Translations under genes and position numbers: made by a program | From: Acidobacteriota bacterium | Lineage (GTDB): Bacteria; Acidobacteriota; Blastocatellia; Pyrinomonadales; Pyrinomonadaceae | DNA: 34,677 bases | Direction of reading: 5' to 3' | Assembly: GCA_020199995.1 (NCBI GenBank) | Contig: JAIVJM010000223.1 | Coordinates: 1 to 34,677, forward strand | Notes under the pieces: generated by a model | Databases searched by the model: none | The model's input: only the letters and a program-made list of their open reading frames with translations | What the model was told of the DNA's origin: nothing | Shown: positions 1 through 11,158 of the stretch, one piece after another | Position numbering within the stretch: the first letter of the stretch is position 1 | Layout: each line of letters opens with the position of its first letter

Positions 1-320
1 TCGCGCGAGGCGTCGCCGGTCTGTGGCCGTGAGCCCACGTTCGGCTGGCGTGGCTGGCTTACGCATGAAGCCAGCGTAGTGTCAAAGAGCTATTCGTGCA
101 AAGACTTTTGGCTATTCACTTAGTAAGGTGTCGCTCATGCGGCGGGATTATATCCTTGGAGATAACTTCTGAACACCCTATTCAGGGCACGTCTGACCCA
201 CTTTCTTTCATCCCCACTGGACTTAAACTTTGCACGTTATTTTTTCCCGGCTCGCACCGTGAGCTAAAGTATTCCGCCGCTCTCACGTCCGAAAAGTTGA
301 ATTGACCTTCCGCCAGTGCT
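1..320. other. Intergenic stretch without a recognisable gene
   Basis: I see no convincing coding region in either direction here. The stretch is visibly more AT-rich than the genes that follow, especially from about position 150. A small hairpin lies at 53-75, with 8-bp arms gctggctt and aagccagc around a 7-nt loop. It has no T-run, so it could be the end of a transcript entering from the left, but that is a guess. Short open frames in this part have no family resemblance I can recognise. Confidence 0.5.
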
Positions 321-348
321 TTGAATCTTGAACTTTGAACTTTAAACT
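321..348 (+). repeat. Heptamer tandem repeat upstream of moeA
   Basis: Four consecutive 7-nt units are visible: ttgaatc, ttgaact, ttgaact and ttaaact. The same tttgaac-tttaaac motif recurs at 16636-16649, directly before folC, in both cases about 8-10 nt ahead of the start codon. Unlike most other sites in this window, I see no complementary arm nearby, so this is a solo arm. It occupies the place where a ribosome binding site would be expected. Confidence 0.7.
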
Positions 349-355
349 CCCTCCG

Positions 356-1348
356 ATGATTCCCGTCCCTGAAGCAATCCGCATCGTCCTTGAGCAGGCG
401 CGGTCTCTGGCGTCGGAGCGCATCGCGTTGGAGGGGGCGCTCGGGCGCGTGCTGGCCGGGGACGTGTTGGCGGACGGCGATCTGCCGCCTTTCGACCGCG
501 CGCAGATGGATGGCTACGCGGTGCGGGCGGCGGATACGGCGGGAGCACCCGTGCGGCTCAGGTTGGTGGGAGAGGCGGCGGCTGGCGAGGGCTGGCGCGG
601 AGAGATGGGTGCGGGCGAGGCCGTCCGCATTATGACGGGCGCGCCGCTGCCCGCGGGGGCCGACAGTGTGCAGCAGGTCGAGGTCACGCGCGAGCTTGAG
701 GATGGGGCCGTGGTTGAAATCGAACGCCCGACGCAGCCGGGTCAGTTCTTCGTCACGCGCGGAAGCGAAATCAAAGCGGGCGAAATTGTGCTGCGCGCGG
801 GCGAGGTAGTCGGCGCGGCAGGTGTGGCAGTGCTCGCGTCGTTCGGGTATGCGGAGGTCGAGGCGTACAGGCGTCCGCGCGTCGCCGTGCTCGCCACGGG
901 GTCGGAGCTGGTCGCGGCGGCGGAGCGACCGGGCGCGGATCAGATACGCGATTCCAACACCTACTCGCTCGCCGCCTACGCCGCGCTCGCGGGCGCGGAG
1001 GTCGAGCGGCTCCCGCTCAATTTGTTCGCGCGCACGGCGCTCAGGGCGATGCAGGGGTCGAAAGCGCCGTCGCTCGTCGAAGAGCGGGCCGTGCTCTCGC
1101 GCCCGCTTAAGGGAGCGGCGGAGAGGACGAGTTACCTGCCCGCCGTGCTCGAGACTGACGCGGACGGGCGGCTCATAGCCGAGCCCTTGAAGTGGGGCGG
1201 CTCGTCCGACTTCGTCGCCTTCGCGCGCGCCACGGCGCTCGTCATCGTCCCGGCGGACGTGAAGTTGATCGAGCAAGGCGAAGTGGTCAGCGTCGTGCGA
1301 CTGCCGGGCTGGAGTTCCGCGCCGGTGATTGAATACGAATCAGGATGA
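356..1348 (+). CDS. moeA: Molybdopterin molybdotransferase MoeA, internally shortened
   Basis: MoeA inserts molybdate into adenylylated molybdopterin, the last step of molybdenum-cofactor synthesis in the cytosol. The N-terminal half is typical: PPFDRAQMDGYAV at residues 44-56, then IMTGAPLPAGAD, and later ATGSEL and IRDSNTY. The C-terminal beta-barrel domain (about 240-330) is also present. Between AEVERLPL and NLFARTALRAMQG the protein jumps straight from the start to the end of the MogA-like domain. The SGGVS-x-G-x-YD and GLPGNPVS motifs that hold substrate-binding and catalytic residues are absent. The product is 330 aa against about 400 in the family, and the join is in frame. ATG 356 is chosen over an upstream TTG at 335, because 335 lies in a repeat. 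No Shine-Dalgarno is evident. As written, the enzyme should be inactive. moaC lies 1.1 kb downstream. Confidence 0.85.
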   Translation: MIPVPEAIRIVLEQARSLASERIALEGALGRVLAGDVLADGDLPPFDRAQMDGYAVRAADTAGAPVRLRLVGEAAAGEGWRGEMGAGEAVRIMTGAPLPAGADSVQQVEVTRELEDGAVVEIERPTQPGQFFVTRGSEIKAGEIVLRAGEVVGAAGVAVLASFGYAEVEAYRRPRVAVLATGSELVAAAERPGADQIRDSNTYSLAAYAALAGAEVERLPLNLFARTALRAMQGSKAPSLVEERAVLSRPLKGAAERTSYLPAVLETDADGRLIAEPLKWGGSSDFVAFARATALVIVPADVKLIEQGEVVSVVRLPGWSSAPVIEYESG

Positions 1349-1516
1349 GACACAGAGGCACGGAGACACGGAGAAGAAGAATAGAAATATTTCGAGGGAG
1401 CGTTGAGCATGAGAGCCGACCTTAACGGAATTGGGAGATAAGAGACCCGGTTTAACGCTCCCTCAAAAACTTTCCTTTTCATCTTCTCCGTGTCTCCGTG
1501 TCTCTGTGGCTCATCT
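1343..1516. repeat. MITE-like inverted repeat with 8-nt tandem arms, copy 1
   Basis: The left arm (about 1343-1380) holds tandem units of the cacggaga type. The right arm (1480-1516) carries the complementary tctccgtg units. A second, inner inverted repeat is nested inside: gagggagcgtt at 1394-1404 against aacgctccctc at 1454-1464. The left end overlaps the moeA stop codon (TGA, 1346-1348). The arms and the inner motif both recur at 4266-4446, so this is a dispersed element and not a chance palindrome. It encodes nothing. Confidence 0.8.
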
Positions 1517-1544
1517 TCCCTTTCTTCACGTGATAAAAACGAAA

Positions 1545-1581
1545 AGAGGCGCGGCCCCGTCGAAAACCGGGCCGCGCCGCT
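1545..1581 (-). terminator. Rho-independent terminator of the FAS1 gene
   Basis: A 10-bp GC-rich stem pairs ggcgcggccc (1548-1557) with gggccgcgcc (1569-1578). Read on the - strand it is followed by the T-rich stretch ttttcgttttta. It lies about 40 nt beyond the stop codon of the FAS1-domain gene, on the strand that gene uses. Confidence 0.8.
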
Positions 1582-1617
1582 TCGCCTCTTCAGACTGACG
1601 CTCGGAAGGGGCGAAAG

Positions 1618-2184
1618 TTAGTTGGGCATCAAAACGGTGTCGATAACGTGAATGACGCCGTTCTTCTGGTAGACGTTCGCGGTGGTGACGGTCGAAGTGC
1701 CGCCCTTCTCGTCGCGCAGGATGAGCATCTTGCCGTTCATCGTGGCCGTCAGCGTGTCGCCGCTCACGGTCGTGAAGGTGGCCGTGCCGCCGCCCTTCTT
1801 GATCCTGGACATGATCTTCTTGGCATCCATCTTACCCGCCACGACGTGGTAGGTCAGGATTTTGGTGAGCATCTCTTTGTTCTCGGGCCTGACGAGGGTC
1901 TCGACCGTGCCCGCGGGCAGTTTGTCGAAGGCCGAGTTTGTTGGCGCGAAGACGGTGAAGGGGCCTTTGCCCATCAGCGTGTCAACCAGCCCGGCGGCCT
2001 TGACGGCGGCGACGAGCGTGGTGTGGATCGGCGAGTTGAGAGCGTTCTCCACGATGTTCTTGTTCTTGTACATCGCGGCCCCGCCCACTGTCGGGTTGCC
2101 GTTCATCATCTGCGCCTCGGTCGTCATCGAGGTCACGCCGAACGACGCGACCGCGAGCATGGACATCAAAAATAACTTTCTCAT
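1618..2184 (-). CDS. Secreted FAS1 (fasciclin) domain protein
   Basis: The 188-aa product begins with a typical signal peptide (MRKLFLMSMLAVASFGVTS, cleavage likely near residue 25). One FAS1 domain follows from about residue 42 to the end. Both conserved FAS1 boxes are visible: TVFAPTNSAFDKLP in the first half and GVIHVIDTVLMPN at the C-terminus. Proteins of this layout are exported and are generally thought to mediate adhesion or matrix interactions; a specific ligand cannot be read here. ATG 2184 is preceded by a gggag Shine-Dalgarno and is preferred over longer readings that would bury the signal peptide. The gene is transcribed opposite to the flanking moeA and moaC and has its own terminator. 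Confidence 0.9.
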   Translation of the reverse strand: MRKLFLMSMLAVASFGVTSMTTEAQMMNGNPTVGGAAMYKNKNIVENALNSPIHTTLVAAVKAAGLVDTLMGKGPFTVFAPTNSAFDKLPAGTVETLVRPENKEMLTKILTYHVVAGKMDAKKIMSRIKKGGGTATFTTVSGDTLTATMNGKMLILRDEKGGTSTVTTANVYQKNGVIHVIDTVLMPN

Positions 2185-2425
2185 CCGTAGTCTCCCTTTC
2201 AAGGTTAAGGTTAAAGTTGCTTTCGCTATGTGACTGATATACGGGGCAACCCGACAGGCCGGATTTAGCTTGCGCGATAAAAAAATCTCCGTTGTTTTTT
2301 GTGACACGAACTTCGCCTGTGGCCTTCTACTCATGTCTATTCCAACACGTTTCCTTGTCCGGCGTGTCGGCCCCTCGCGCTTCGGGCCTTGCCCGCGCAA
2401 CGTCACTCGCTTTACCTTTACGCGC

Positions 2426-2923
2426 ATGGATGAACTCACTCACGTTGACGAGGCGGGCCGCGTGGCGATGGTGGACACGAGCGTGAAGCCGCAGACCGCG
2501 CGTCGCGCCGTGGCCTCGGCGCGCGTCCTGATGTCGCCCGCGACCATCGAAGCCGTCCGCGCGCACCGCACGCCGAAGGGCGACCCGCTGGAGACGGCGC
2601 GGCTCGCAGGCATCATGGCCGCCAAGCGCACAGCCGATCTCATCCCCTTGTGCCACACGCTGCCGCTCACGCACGTCGAAGTGCGCGCCACACTCGAAGA
2701 GGCCGGCGTCTACCTCGAAGCCGAGGCCGCCACCACGGCGCAGACCGGCGTCGAGATCGAAGCCCTCACCGCCGCAGCGGTCGCCGCCCTCACCGTCTAC
2801 GATATGTGCAAGGCGGTCGAGAAAGGCATGACCATCACCGACGTGAGGCTCGAAGAGAAGACCGGCGGCAAGTCCGGCGTGTGGAAGAGGGAGGCGGCAG
2901 AAGGGGAAAGAGGCAGGGACTAA
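2426..2923 (+). CDS. moaC: Cyclic pyranopterin monophosphate synthase MoaC
   Basis: MoaC converts the product of MoaA into cyclic pyranopterin monophosphate, the first committed intermediate of the molybdenum cofactor. The 165-aa product covers the whole family. Expected active-site residues are in place: K51 (KGDPLETAR), H77 in [15 protein letters not shown]110 and E112 in [10 protein letters not shown], and D126 and K129 in TVYDMCKA. The C-terminal TGGKSG motif is present. ATG 2426 gives a start matching known homologues (DELTHVDE). The gene shares the pathway with moeA but is separated from it by the oppositely oriented FAS1 gene, so the two are not in one operon. Its start lies about 240 nt from the FAS1 start, in a divergent arrangement. 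Confidence 0.95.
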   Translation: MDELTHVDEAGRVAMVDTSVKPQTARRAVASARVLMSPATIEAVRAHRTPKGDPLETARLAGIMAAKRTADLIPLCHTLPLTHVEVRATLEEAGVYLEAEAATTAQTGVEIEALTAAAVAALTVYDMCKAVEKGMTITDVRLEEKTGGKSGVWKREAAEGERGRD

Positions 2924-2935
2924 AGAGGTGAACGG

Positions 2936-2960
2936 AGCGATAGACGCAGCGTCTATCGCT
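2936..2960 (+). terminator. Hairpin downstream of moaC
   Basis: Twelve-base arms agcgatagacgc and gcgtctatcgct are perfectly complementary around a single base, so the loop must open a few pairs. The hairpin begins 13 nt after the moaC stop codon and is followed by a pyrimidine-rich run (ccctttcccttc). It is probably the moaC terminator, though the T-run is imperfect. Confidence 0.6.
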
Positions 2961-3118
2961 GACCCTTTCCCTTCAAATAGCTTGAGCGTTCCTTTTCCAG
3001 TTTCTCCTTTCCCCGCCACATCGTGGTCAGCCCTTTTTTTCCCGAACGCCCCGTCGTACAATGTCGTATCAACTGGCGTAGAGACGTACCCGTTCCGGAA
3101 TGGAGTAAAAGAGACAAG

Positions 3119-3898
3119 ATGAGATTACAGATCGCACCCGACGCGCGCCCGCAGGTCACGACGTTGATGCTCGCCACGGCGCTCAGCGTCATCCTCTGGT
3201 TTATCCCTTACGCGGAGATTCTGACCTACCCGTTTCGCATCTTCGTCACGTTTATCCACGAAGGCGGGCACGCGCTGGCCGCGCTTGTGACGGGTAACTC
3301 CGTGCTGAGCCTGACGGTCGCGACGGACGGTAGCGGCGAGGTCTACTCGGCGACGGGCGGCGTCCTCTCGCAGATGTTCATTTCGAGCGCGGGTTATCTC
3401 GGCGCGATGTCCTTCGGCGCACTGCTGCTGCTGCTCATCCGCCGCGCCGCGTCGGCTCGCGTCGTGCTCGCGGGCTCCGCCGCGCTCGTGCTCCTGCTGA
3501 CCGTTCTCTTTGGCTTCCTCGCGCCGCTTTGGAACCTCTCGCTGCCCGGTCTGTTCACGCTCTTCGCAGGGGTCGCGCTTCCGCTCGGACTCTTCGCCGC
3601 GGCACGCTACGCGGGGCCGCGTCTCGCCGCTTTCCTCGTCGGCTTCATCGCCGTGCAGTGCGTCCTTAATGCACTCTTCGACCTCAAGAACGTGCTCTTC
3701 GCCTCGGCGCTCACCGAAGCGCACACTGACGCTTTTAACATGGCGCGCGCGACCGGCATCCACCAGCTCTTCTGGGCGGCCTTCTGGGTCGGCGTCTCCT
3801 TCGTCATCCTTTCGCTGGCGCTCCGCGCCTACGCCGTCGGCAAGAGCCGACCCGCGCAGCCCGACCTCCCTTTCGAGGATGCGCCGCTCGAAGTCTGA
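3119..3898 (+). CDS. M50B-like integral membrane zinc metalloprotease
   Basis: The 259-aa protein is strongly hydrophobic, with about six predicted membrane segments. The first segments flank an HEGGH motif (residues 47-51), which fits the HExxH zinc site of site-2-type (M50) proteases in its M50B-like, FtsH-independent form. A short loop rich in glycine and serine follows, then more membrane helices. The cytoplasmic tail ends in an acidic stretch (PDLPFEDAPLEV). ATG 3119 is chosen because the protein then opens with a short polar leader before the first helix; the longer upstream reading has no homology I recognise. Such proteins cleave membrane-bound substrates, but the substrate is unknown. 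The next gene starts 12 nt downstream and may be cotranscribed. Confidence 0.8.
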   Translation: MRLQIAPDARPQVTTLMLATALSVILWFIPYAEILTYPFRIFVTFIHEGGHALAALVTGNSVLSLTVATDGSGEVYSATGGVLSQMFISSAGYLGAMSFGALLLLLIRRAASARVVLAGSAALVLLLTVLFGFLAPLWNLSLPGLFTLFAGVALPLGLFAAARYAGPRLAAFLVGFIAVQCVLNALFDLKNVLFASALTEAHTDAFNMARATGIHQLFWAAFWVGVSFVILSLALRAYAVGKSRPAQPDLPFEDAPLEV

Positions 3899-3910
3899 AG
3901 AAGAATTCAA

Positions 3911-4249
3911 GTGAGCACAGAACCTTCGAGGTCGCCGGACGCCGAGCCGCAAACGCTCTCAGCCGACGACCTCTTCCCTTCTCAGGCCGACACCGAAGCC
4001 CTCACGCTCGGCTCGCTCCCCACGGGCGCGCGTCTCGTCCTGCGCTGCCGCAAGGACTGGCGCACGGCCACCGTCGCCTCCCTCGACAAGGCCACCGCCC
4101 GCGTCGTGCTCTCGGTCGGCTCTCCCTCCGGCCACACCTATCGCCTGCGCCGCCCCGCCGACGCCCCCCTCACACACGACGGCCCCATCCCCCTCCTCGG
4201 CGAAGGCCTCTGGCGCGCGGGTCTGGCGCGCTACGACATGCGCTGGTAA
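3911..4249 (+). CDS. Hypothetical small protein (112 aa)
   Basis: I do not recognise this family. The product is soluble, with no signal peptide or membrane segment. It has an acidic, disordered-looking N-terminal third (residues 1-35). A compact second part is rich in Arg, Leu and Val, including RLVLRCRKDWRTATVASLD, which looks like a small beta-barrel fold. The start is GTG, 12 nt after the stop of the M50-like protease gene, with a purine-rich gaagaagaa stretch upstream. The close spacing suggests the two form one transcript. Codon use matches its neighbours, which supports a real gene. Confidence 0.6.
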   Translation: MSTEPSRSPDAEPQTLSADDLFPSQADTEALTLGSLPTGARLVLRCRKDWRTATVASLDKATARVVLSVGSPSGHTYRLRRPADAPLTHDGPIPLLGEGLWRAGLARYDMRW

Positions 4250-4265
4250 AAAAAACAGCTTGCAC

Positions 4266-4446
4266 ATTTGCCACAAAGGCACAGAGACGCGGAGACCGAG
4301 AAAGGAAAATGTGTTGAGCGAGCGTTGATCAGAAGAGCGCCTGTCTTGATGAACAAGCGGCGTGGATGAAACCGCTCAACTCTCCCTCAAACAGACTTCT
4401 TTCTTCCTTTTATCTACTCTGTGTCTCTGTGCCTCTGTGGCTCGTC
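4266..4446. repeat. MITE-like inverted repeat with 8-nt tandem arms, copy 2
   Basis: The left arm (about 4269-4300) contains gccac-aaaggcacagagac, and the right arm (about 4412-4446) contains gtctctgtgcctctgtggc. The inner part repeats the copy 1 motif, with gttgagcgagcgtt on the left and ctcaactctccctcaaa on the right. Overall length and order of parts match the element at 1343-1516, while the centre differs. This fills most of the gap between the small hypothetical gene and uvrA. Confidence 0.75.
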
Positions 4447-4498
4447 TTTTGACCTCTTCTGGCCGCTTCGTCCCGGCGGCGAAACGGGTTATCATGTG

Positions 4499-4545
4499 AA
4501 GTTCGCCGTGTGGCCGGAGAGTTCACTGTGTGTCCCGGCGAACTT
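4499..4545 (+). promoter_or_regulatory. Inverted repeat in the uvrA leader
   Basis: Nine-base arms aagttcgcc (4499-4507) and ggcgaactt (4537-4545) flank a 29-nt interval, and the right arm runs into ttttt. The structure ends 8 nt before the uvrA start codon. It could be an operator for a damage-response repressor or a terminator-like hairpin in the 5' leader. I cannot match it to a known LexA consensus, so the role is open. Confidence 0.4.
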
Positions 4546-4553
4546 TTTAAGAC

Positions 4554-7451
<2,898 letters not shown>

Positions 7452-7458
7452 AACGCCC

Positions 7459-7518
7459 CGCCGGAGACGTCTCCGGCGACCGCGGAAGATATTAAGGGCA
7501 GGGATTGTCCCTGCCCTT
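7459..7518 (+). terminator. Two tandem hairpins after uvrA
   Basis: The first is a 20-nt perfect palindrome (7459-7478, half-site cgccggagac). The second pairs aagggcaggga (7494-7504) with tccctgccctt (7508-7518) around a 3-nt loop. Both begin within 45 nt of the uvrA stop. There is no clear T-run, so termination is likely but not certain. Confidence 0.6.
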
Positions 7519-7679
7519 GCGATTCCCCTGAGCCCGCCGACGCCTGCGTAGAGACGCGGGATGTCCCGGCTCGAATCAATTTGAGGACGCGAGGGTTTTA
7601 CAAATCAGTGGTGAGAGCCCGCGTCCGTGTTAATTTATCCCTGCACAGGAATCCGCTGATAAGGTGAGTCGAGTTTCAC

Positions 7680-8126
7680 ATGAGCCTGAGAGAACGCATC
7701 GTTTCGGACATGACCGCCGCGATGAAGGCGCGGGACGCGGCGCGCACTTCGACCCTACGTATGGTCAAGGCCGCCCTCCAGTACCGCGAGATCGAGAAGG
7801 GCGGCGAGCTGACCGAAGAGGAGTTGACCAAATCTCTCCAGTCGCTCGTCAAGCAGCGCCGTGATTCAATCGAGCAGTATGAGAAGGCGGGCCGCACGGA
7901 GCTGGCCGGGAAGGAGCGCGCCGAAATCGCCGTCATTGAGGAGTACCTGCCCCGCGCCGCGACACCCGAAGAGATCGAGCGCGCGGTCGCCGAGGCCGTC
8001 GCCGAGGTCGGAGCCACATCCATCAAACAGATGGGCGCGGTGATGAAGACCGCACAGGCGAAACTCGCGGGCCGCTCGGCTGACGGGCGCACGGTCAGCG
8101 AGATCGTCAAATCCAAGCTCGGTTAG
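7680..8126 (+). CDS. GatB/YqeY domain protein
   Basis: The 148-aa product is a full-length YqeY-family protein: the N-terminal helical region MSLRERIVSDMTAAMKARD, the central EEYLP motif, and the C-terminal IKQMGAVMKTA segment. The family resembles the tail domain of the GatB subunit of the tRNA-dependent amidotransferase, and its members are thought to interact with tRNA. No stand-alone reaction is established that I know of. ATG 7680 is preceded by aaggtgag at a workable distance. The gene stands alone between uvrA and the rimP cluster. Confidence 0.9.
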   Translation: MSLRERIVSDMTAAMKARDAARTSTLRMVKAALQYREIEKGGELTEEELTKSLQSLVKQRRDSIEQYEKAGRTELAGKERAEIAVIEEYLPRAATPEEIERAVAEAVAEVGATSIKQMGAVMKTAQAKLAGRSADGRTVSEIVKSKLG

Positions 8127-8277
8127 AAGGGCTTCCGGGGAAAAGTCCGAGGGACGAAGGCGAACGGAACCGCGTCAAAAGCAGTGCCTTTTCCTTCCTT
8201 TTCCCCTTTTCTCCTTCAGGCTTTTGGCCCTCCCTCCGGTCGCCCTCTTCAGCCGCCCGCCCCTCCCGTTTGGCGGG

Positions 8278-8306
8278 TTGCCTCACGGCAGTTGTTACCG
8301 TATAAT
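8278..8306 (+). promoter_or_regulatory. Sigma-70-type promoter of the rimP-nusA-infB cluster
   Basis: A perfect -10 hexamer tataat (8301-8306) lies 17 nt downstream of ttgcct (8278-8283), which matches four of six positions of the -35 consensus. Transcription would begin near 8313, giving a leader of roughly 87 nt before the rimP GTG. This is the best promoter I see in the window. Confidence 0.7.
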
Positions 8307-8339
8307 CCGCCTCTTGCTCGGAGCGCGGTGGCGTTGTCC

Positions 8340-8363
8340 AGTGGGTTCGCGCCCACTTTTTCT
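8340..8363 (+). promoter_or_regulatory. Terminator-like hairpin in the rimP leader
   Basis: The stem agtggg (8340-8345) pairs with cccact (8352-8357) across a 6-nt loop and leads straight into a T-rich run (ttttcttttg). It lies between the predicted promoter and the rimP start codon, so it fits a premature terminator or attenuator. Attenuator-like leaders upstream of rimP-nusA operons are described in other bacteria; here the role is inferred from position and shape. Confidence 0.55.
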
Positions 8364-8399
8364 TTTGCGCGGGAGCTTTTTTCGGGGAGGGACGCGGCG

Positions 8400-8939
8400 G
8401 TGTCGGATGAGACTTCTGTCGATGGGCGGGTCCGCGAGATCGCCGGGCGGGCAGCCGCCGAGCGCGGACTCGAACTCGTCCACGCCGAAGTCGCGGGCGG
8501 CGCGCATGCGCCCATCGTGAGGGTTTTTATTGACAAGCCGGACGGAGTGACGCACGCCGATTGCTCGGCGGTGAGCCTCTATGTCGGGACGGTGCTCGAC
8601 GTGGAAGACTTCATCCATTCCGCCTATACGCTTGAAGTCTCGTCGCCGGGGCTGGAGCGCGGCCTCTATAAACGCGAGGACTACGAACGCTTCGCGGGGC
8701 GGGCGGCGAAGTTGAAGTCGCGCTCAGCCGTCAACGGGCAGCGCAACTTCCGCGGGCACATCGTCGGCGTCGAGGGCGACACGGTGGTCTTCGACGACAA
8801 GACCTCGGGCCGCGTCCAGGTCCCCGTGGCCGATGTCGTCAAGGCGAATCTGGAGATTGACGTCGAAGAGGAATTCCGCCTCGCCGAAGAGCGCGAGCGG
8901 CACAGGAAGGCTGCCCCTCCGGACGGGCAGACCGGCTGA
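8400..8939 (+). CDS. rimP: Ribosome maturation factor RimP
   Basis: RimP helps assemble the small ribosomal subunit. The 179-aa product shows the two-domain family pattern: an N-terminal domain with ELVHAEVAGG and VRVFIDKPDGVTHADC, the hallmark SPGLER motif, and a C-terminal Sm-like domain ending in VKANLEIDVEEEF. GTG 8400 is chosen because ggggaggg lies about 8 nt upstream and the protein then starts as its relatives do. A longer reading would place the promoter and leader hairpin inside the gene. It heads the rimP-nusA-infB-rbfA cluster, whose order is conserved in many bacteria. Confidence 0.93.
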   Translation: MSDETSVDGRVREIAGRAAAERGLELVHAEVAGGAHAPIVRVFIDKPDGVTHADCSAVSLYVGTVLDVEDFIHSAYTLEVSSPGLERGLYKREDYERFAGRAAKLKSRSAVNGQRNFRGHIVGVEGDTVVFDDKTSGRVQVPVADVVKANLEIDVEEEFRLAEERERHRKAAPPDGQTG

Positions 8940-9042
8940 CAACTGAATAGACCGACAACTGAATAACGGTTTAGGCGTCTCGGGTCGCGGGGCCGGAAAC
9001 TTCAACCCGGACCGACACATCTAAACGACTGGCAAACTTTTT

Positions 9043-11004
9043 ATGAGCGCATCCATCGGACAAAGCATTGACGCCCTCTGCAAGGAGCACGGCATTGACC
9101 GCGACCTCGTCGTCGAGGCGATGAAGGAGGCCGTGCGCGCCGCGGCACGCAAGCAGTTCAAGTCGGGCGAGGAAGTTCAGGTCGAGTTCTCTTCCGAGAC
9201 GGGGCTGGAAATCTTCGCCTCGAAGGTCGTCGTCGAGGAGGTTGAGAACCCCGGCAAGGAACTCTCGCTCGAAGAGGCCAGAGAGCTGGCGGGCGAGGAG
9301 GTGGACGTGGGCGACGAACTCCAGCTCCCGATGCCGATGGAGGAGATGGGCCGCATCGCCGCGCAGACCGCCAAGCAGATTCTCTTCCAGAAGGTCCGCG
9401 ACGCGGTGCGCGCCAACGTCTACGAGCAGTACATAGATAAGGTCGGCGACCTCGTCAACGGCTACGTCAAGCGCTTCGAGCGCGGCGACATCATCGTTGA
9501 TCTGGGCACGGTCGAATCCGTCCTCCCGCGCAAAGAGCAGTCGCGCGGCGAGCAGTGGACGCAGGGCGAGAGGGTGAGAGTCGTCATTGACGACGTGTCG
9601 AAGGAGGCGAAGGGGCCGCAGGTCGTCGTCTCGCGCACCTCGCCGGAGCTTCTGCGTCGCCTCTTCGAGATGGAGGTGCCGGAGATTTACGACGGCACGG
9701 TCGTCATCAAGTCGGCGGTGCGCGAGCCCGGCGAGCGCGCCAAGATCGCTGTCTCCTCGACCGAGCGCGACGTTGATCCGGTGGGCGCGTGCGTCGGCAT
9801 GAAGGGCTCACGCGTGCAGGCCATCATCCGCGAGCTGCGCGGCGAGAAGATAGACATCATCGAGTGGTCGGACGAGCCGTCAGTGTTCGCCGCCAACTCC
9901 CTCTCGCCCGCCAAGGTCAATCAGGTGCGCATCACCGACATCGAGCGGCGGCAGATGGAAGTCATCGTCAACGAGGACCAGCTGAGCCTCGCCATCGGCA
10001 AGCGCGGGCAGAACGTGCGCCTCGCCACCAAGCTCGTCGGGTGGAACATAGACATCCGCAGCGAGGAAGAGATCAAGAAGGAAGTCGCCGCGCAGATGGG
10101 CGCGATGATCGCCTCGGGTGCGCCCGTTCCCATCGACCGACTCGAAGGCATGACCGCCGCGACGACCGCCGCGCTGGCCGAGCACGGCATCGGCGACATC
10201 GAGACGCTGGCGAATGCGACCGTGGACGACCTCGTCGAATACCTCGACATCAGTCTCGATCAGGCCGAGGGAATGATCTCTGCCGCGCAAGCCGTGATGA
10301 AAGCGCGCGACGCCGCCGGAACCGAAGAAGGTGAAGCCGCCGAGGGCGCGGAAAGCGAAGGCGCGGAAGCGTCCGCCGGTGAAGCCGGAGCGGAAGAGGC
10401 GTCTGCTTCGGGTGGCGAAGAAGAAGTGTCCGAGGTGAGCGAGGAAGTTTACGAGCCGACGGAGCAGCATGCGGCTTCGGTCGAGCTCGACCCGTCGGTT
10501 GATCCGGGCGAGGTCAGGCCTTCGGACGAGTCAACTGCCGAAGGCTACGACGAAGCGGTCGAGGGCGGCACGCCGTTCAGCGCCGAGCCGGACATCCTCG
10601 CCGCGGATTCCGCCGACCCCGTCGCCGCCACTGAGGTCGAGCAGATGTCCGCCGAGGAACTGCTCTTGCAGGGGGCGGGCCGAGACCTGCGCCCTGACAC
10701 GATCACGCCCGCACCCGACATCACCTCGGCTGAGGCGGCTGTCATCGAGCACACGGGCGCGGCGCTCGAAGAGGAGCGTCCCGGCACGCTCGCCGACGCT
10801 CTGGACGAGATCAAAGGGCCGACGGTGCGCGACGAAGAGGATGAGGACGCTTCCCTTTCGCCGCGCTCGGGTCTCGCGGCGGAAGCGTCCGCGCCCGAAG
10901 CAGAGATTTCGTCGGAGCCTTCGCCCACGGGCGCGGGCGACCCGGCGACCGTTGAAGACGTTGCGGAAGATGAGTCCGAAAATGCTCGCGGCAACGTCGA
11001 ATAA
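9043..11004 (+). CDS. nusA: Transcription termination/antitermination factor NusA with long acidic tail
   Basis: NusA binds RNA polymerase and nascent RNA and modulates pausing and termination. The 653-aa protein has the N-terminal polymerase-binding domain (1-125), an S1 domain (about 132-200) and two KH domains. These include [11 protein letters not shown] near 250 and [11 protein letters not shown] near 317. A helix-hairpin-helix-type domain follows (about 364-420: [15 protein letters not shown] through [12 protein letters not shown]). Residues from about 425 to 653 form a low-complexity tail dominated by Glu, Ala, Ser and Asp, which ordinary NusA lacks. The rimP-nusA gap is about 100 nt. 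The rplGA and ylxR genes often found after nusA are absent. Confidence 0.96.
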   Translation: MSASIGQSIDALCKEHGIDRDLVVEAMKEAVRAAARKQFKSGEEVQVEFSSETGLEIFASKVVVEEVENPGKELSLEEARELAGEEVDVGDELQLPMPMEEMGRIAAQTAKQILFQKVRDAVRANVYEQYIDKVGDLVNGYVKRFERGDIIVDLGTVESVLPRKEQSRGEQWTQGERVRVVIDDVSKEAKGPQVVVSRTSPELLRRLFEMEVPEIYDGTVVIKSAVREPGERAKIAVSSTERDVDPVGACVGMKGSRVQAIIRELRGEKIDIIEWSDEPSVFAANSLSPAKVNQVRITDIERRQMEVIVNEDQLSLAIGKRGQNVRLATKLVGWNIDIRSEEEIKKEVAAQMGAMIASGAPVPIDRLEGMTAATTAALAEHGIGDIETLANATVDDLVEYLDISLDQAEGMISAAQAVMKARDAAGTEEGEAAEGAESEGAEASAGEAGAEEASASGGEEEVSEVSEEVYEPTEQHAASVELDPSVDPGEVRPSDESTAEGYDEAVEGGTPFSAEPDILAADSADPVAATEVEQMSAEELLLQGAGRDLRPDTITPAPDITSAEAAVIEHTGAALEEERPGTLADALDEIKGPTVRDEEDEDASLSPRSGLAAEASAPEAEISSEPSPTGAGDPATVEDVAEDESENARGNVE

Positions 11005-11158
11005 CCGCGGCCCCGGCTGCGACGGCGCGCGCCCCCCTCACGGAGGAACGCGCGCCTCTTGCCCGCCCTGAATCCCCTTCTCCGGCGACTGAGCCCGCGC
11101 GCTCTCACCGAGAAGGTTAAGGAGGCGGTTTGACACCTAACCCACCGTCCACCGCGCC

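Noticed and set aside
182-1276. Long open frame on the - strand across moeA
   Set aside because: It is an antisense shadow produced by high GC in the moeA codons. Its Arg/His-rich translation has no family features, while the + strand shows clear MoeA motifs.
3057-3062. -10-like tacaat upstream of the M50-like gene
   Set aside because: No acceptable -35 lies 16-18 nt upstream, so I did not list it as a promoter.
1343-4446. Composite transposon formed by the two octamer elements around FAS1, moaC and the protease
   Set aside because: There is no transposase between or beside them, and the enclosed genes look native. The elements are better seen as independent copies of a small non-coding repeat.
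4499-4545. LexA box upstream of uvrA
   Set aside because: The arms read aagttcgcc and ggcgaactt with a 29-nt gap, which does not fit the spacing of LexA operators I know. It is reported only as an unassigned inverted repeat.
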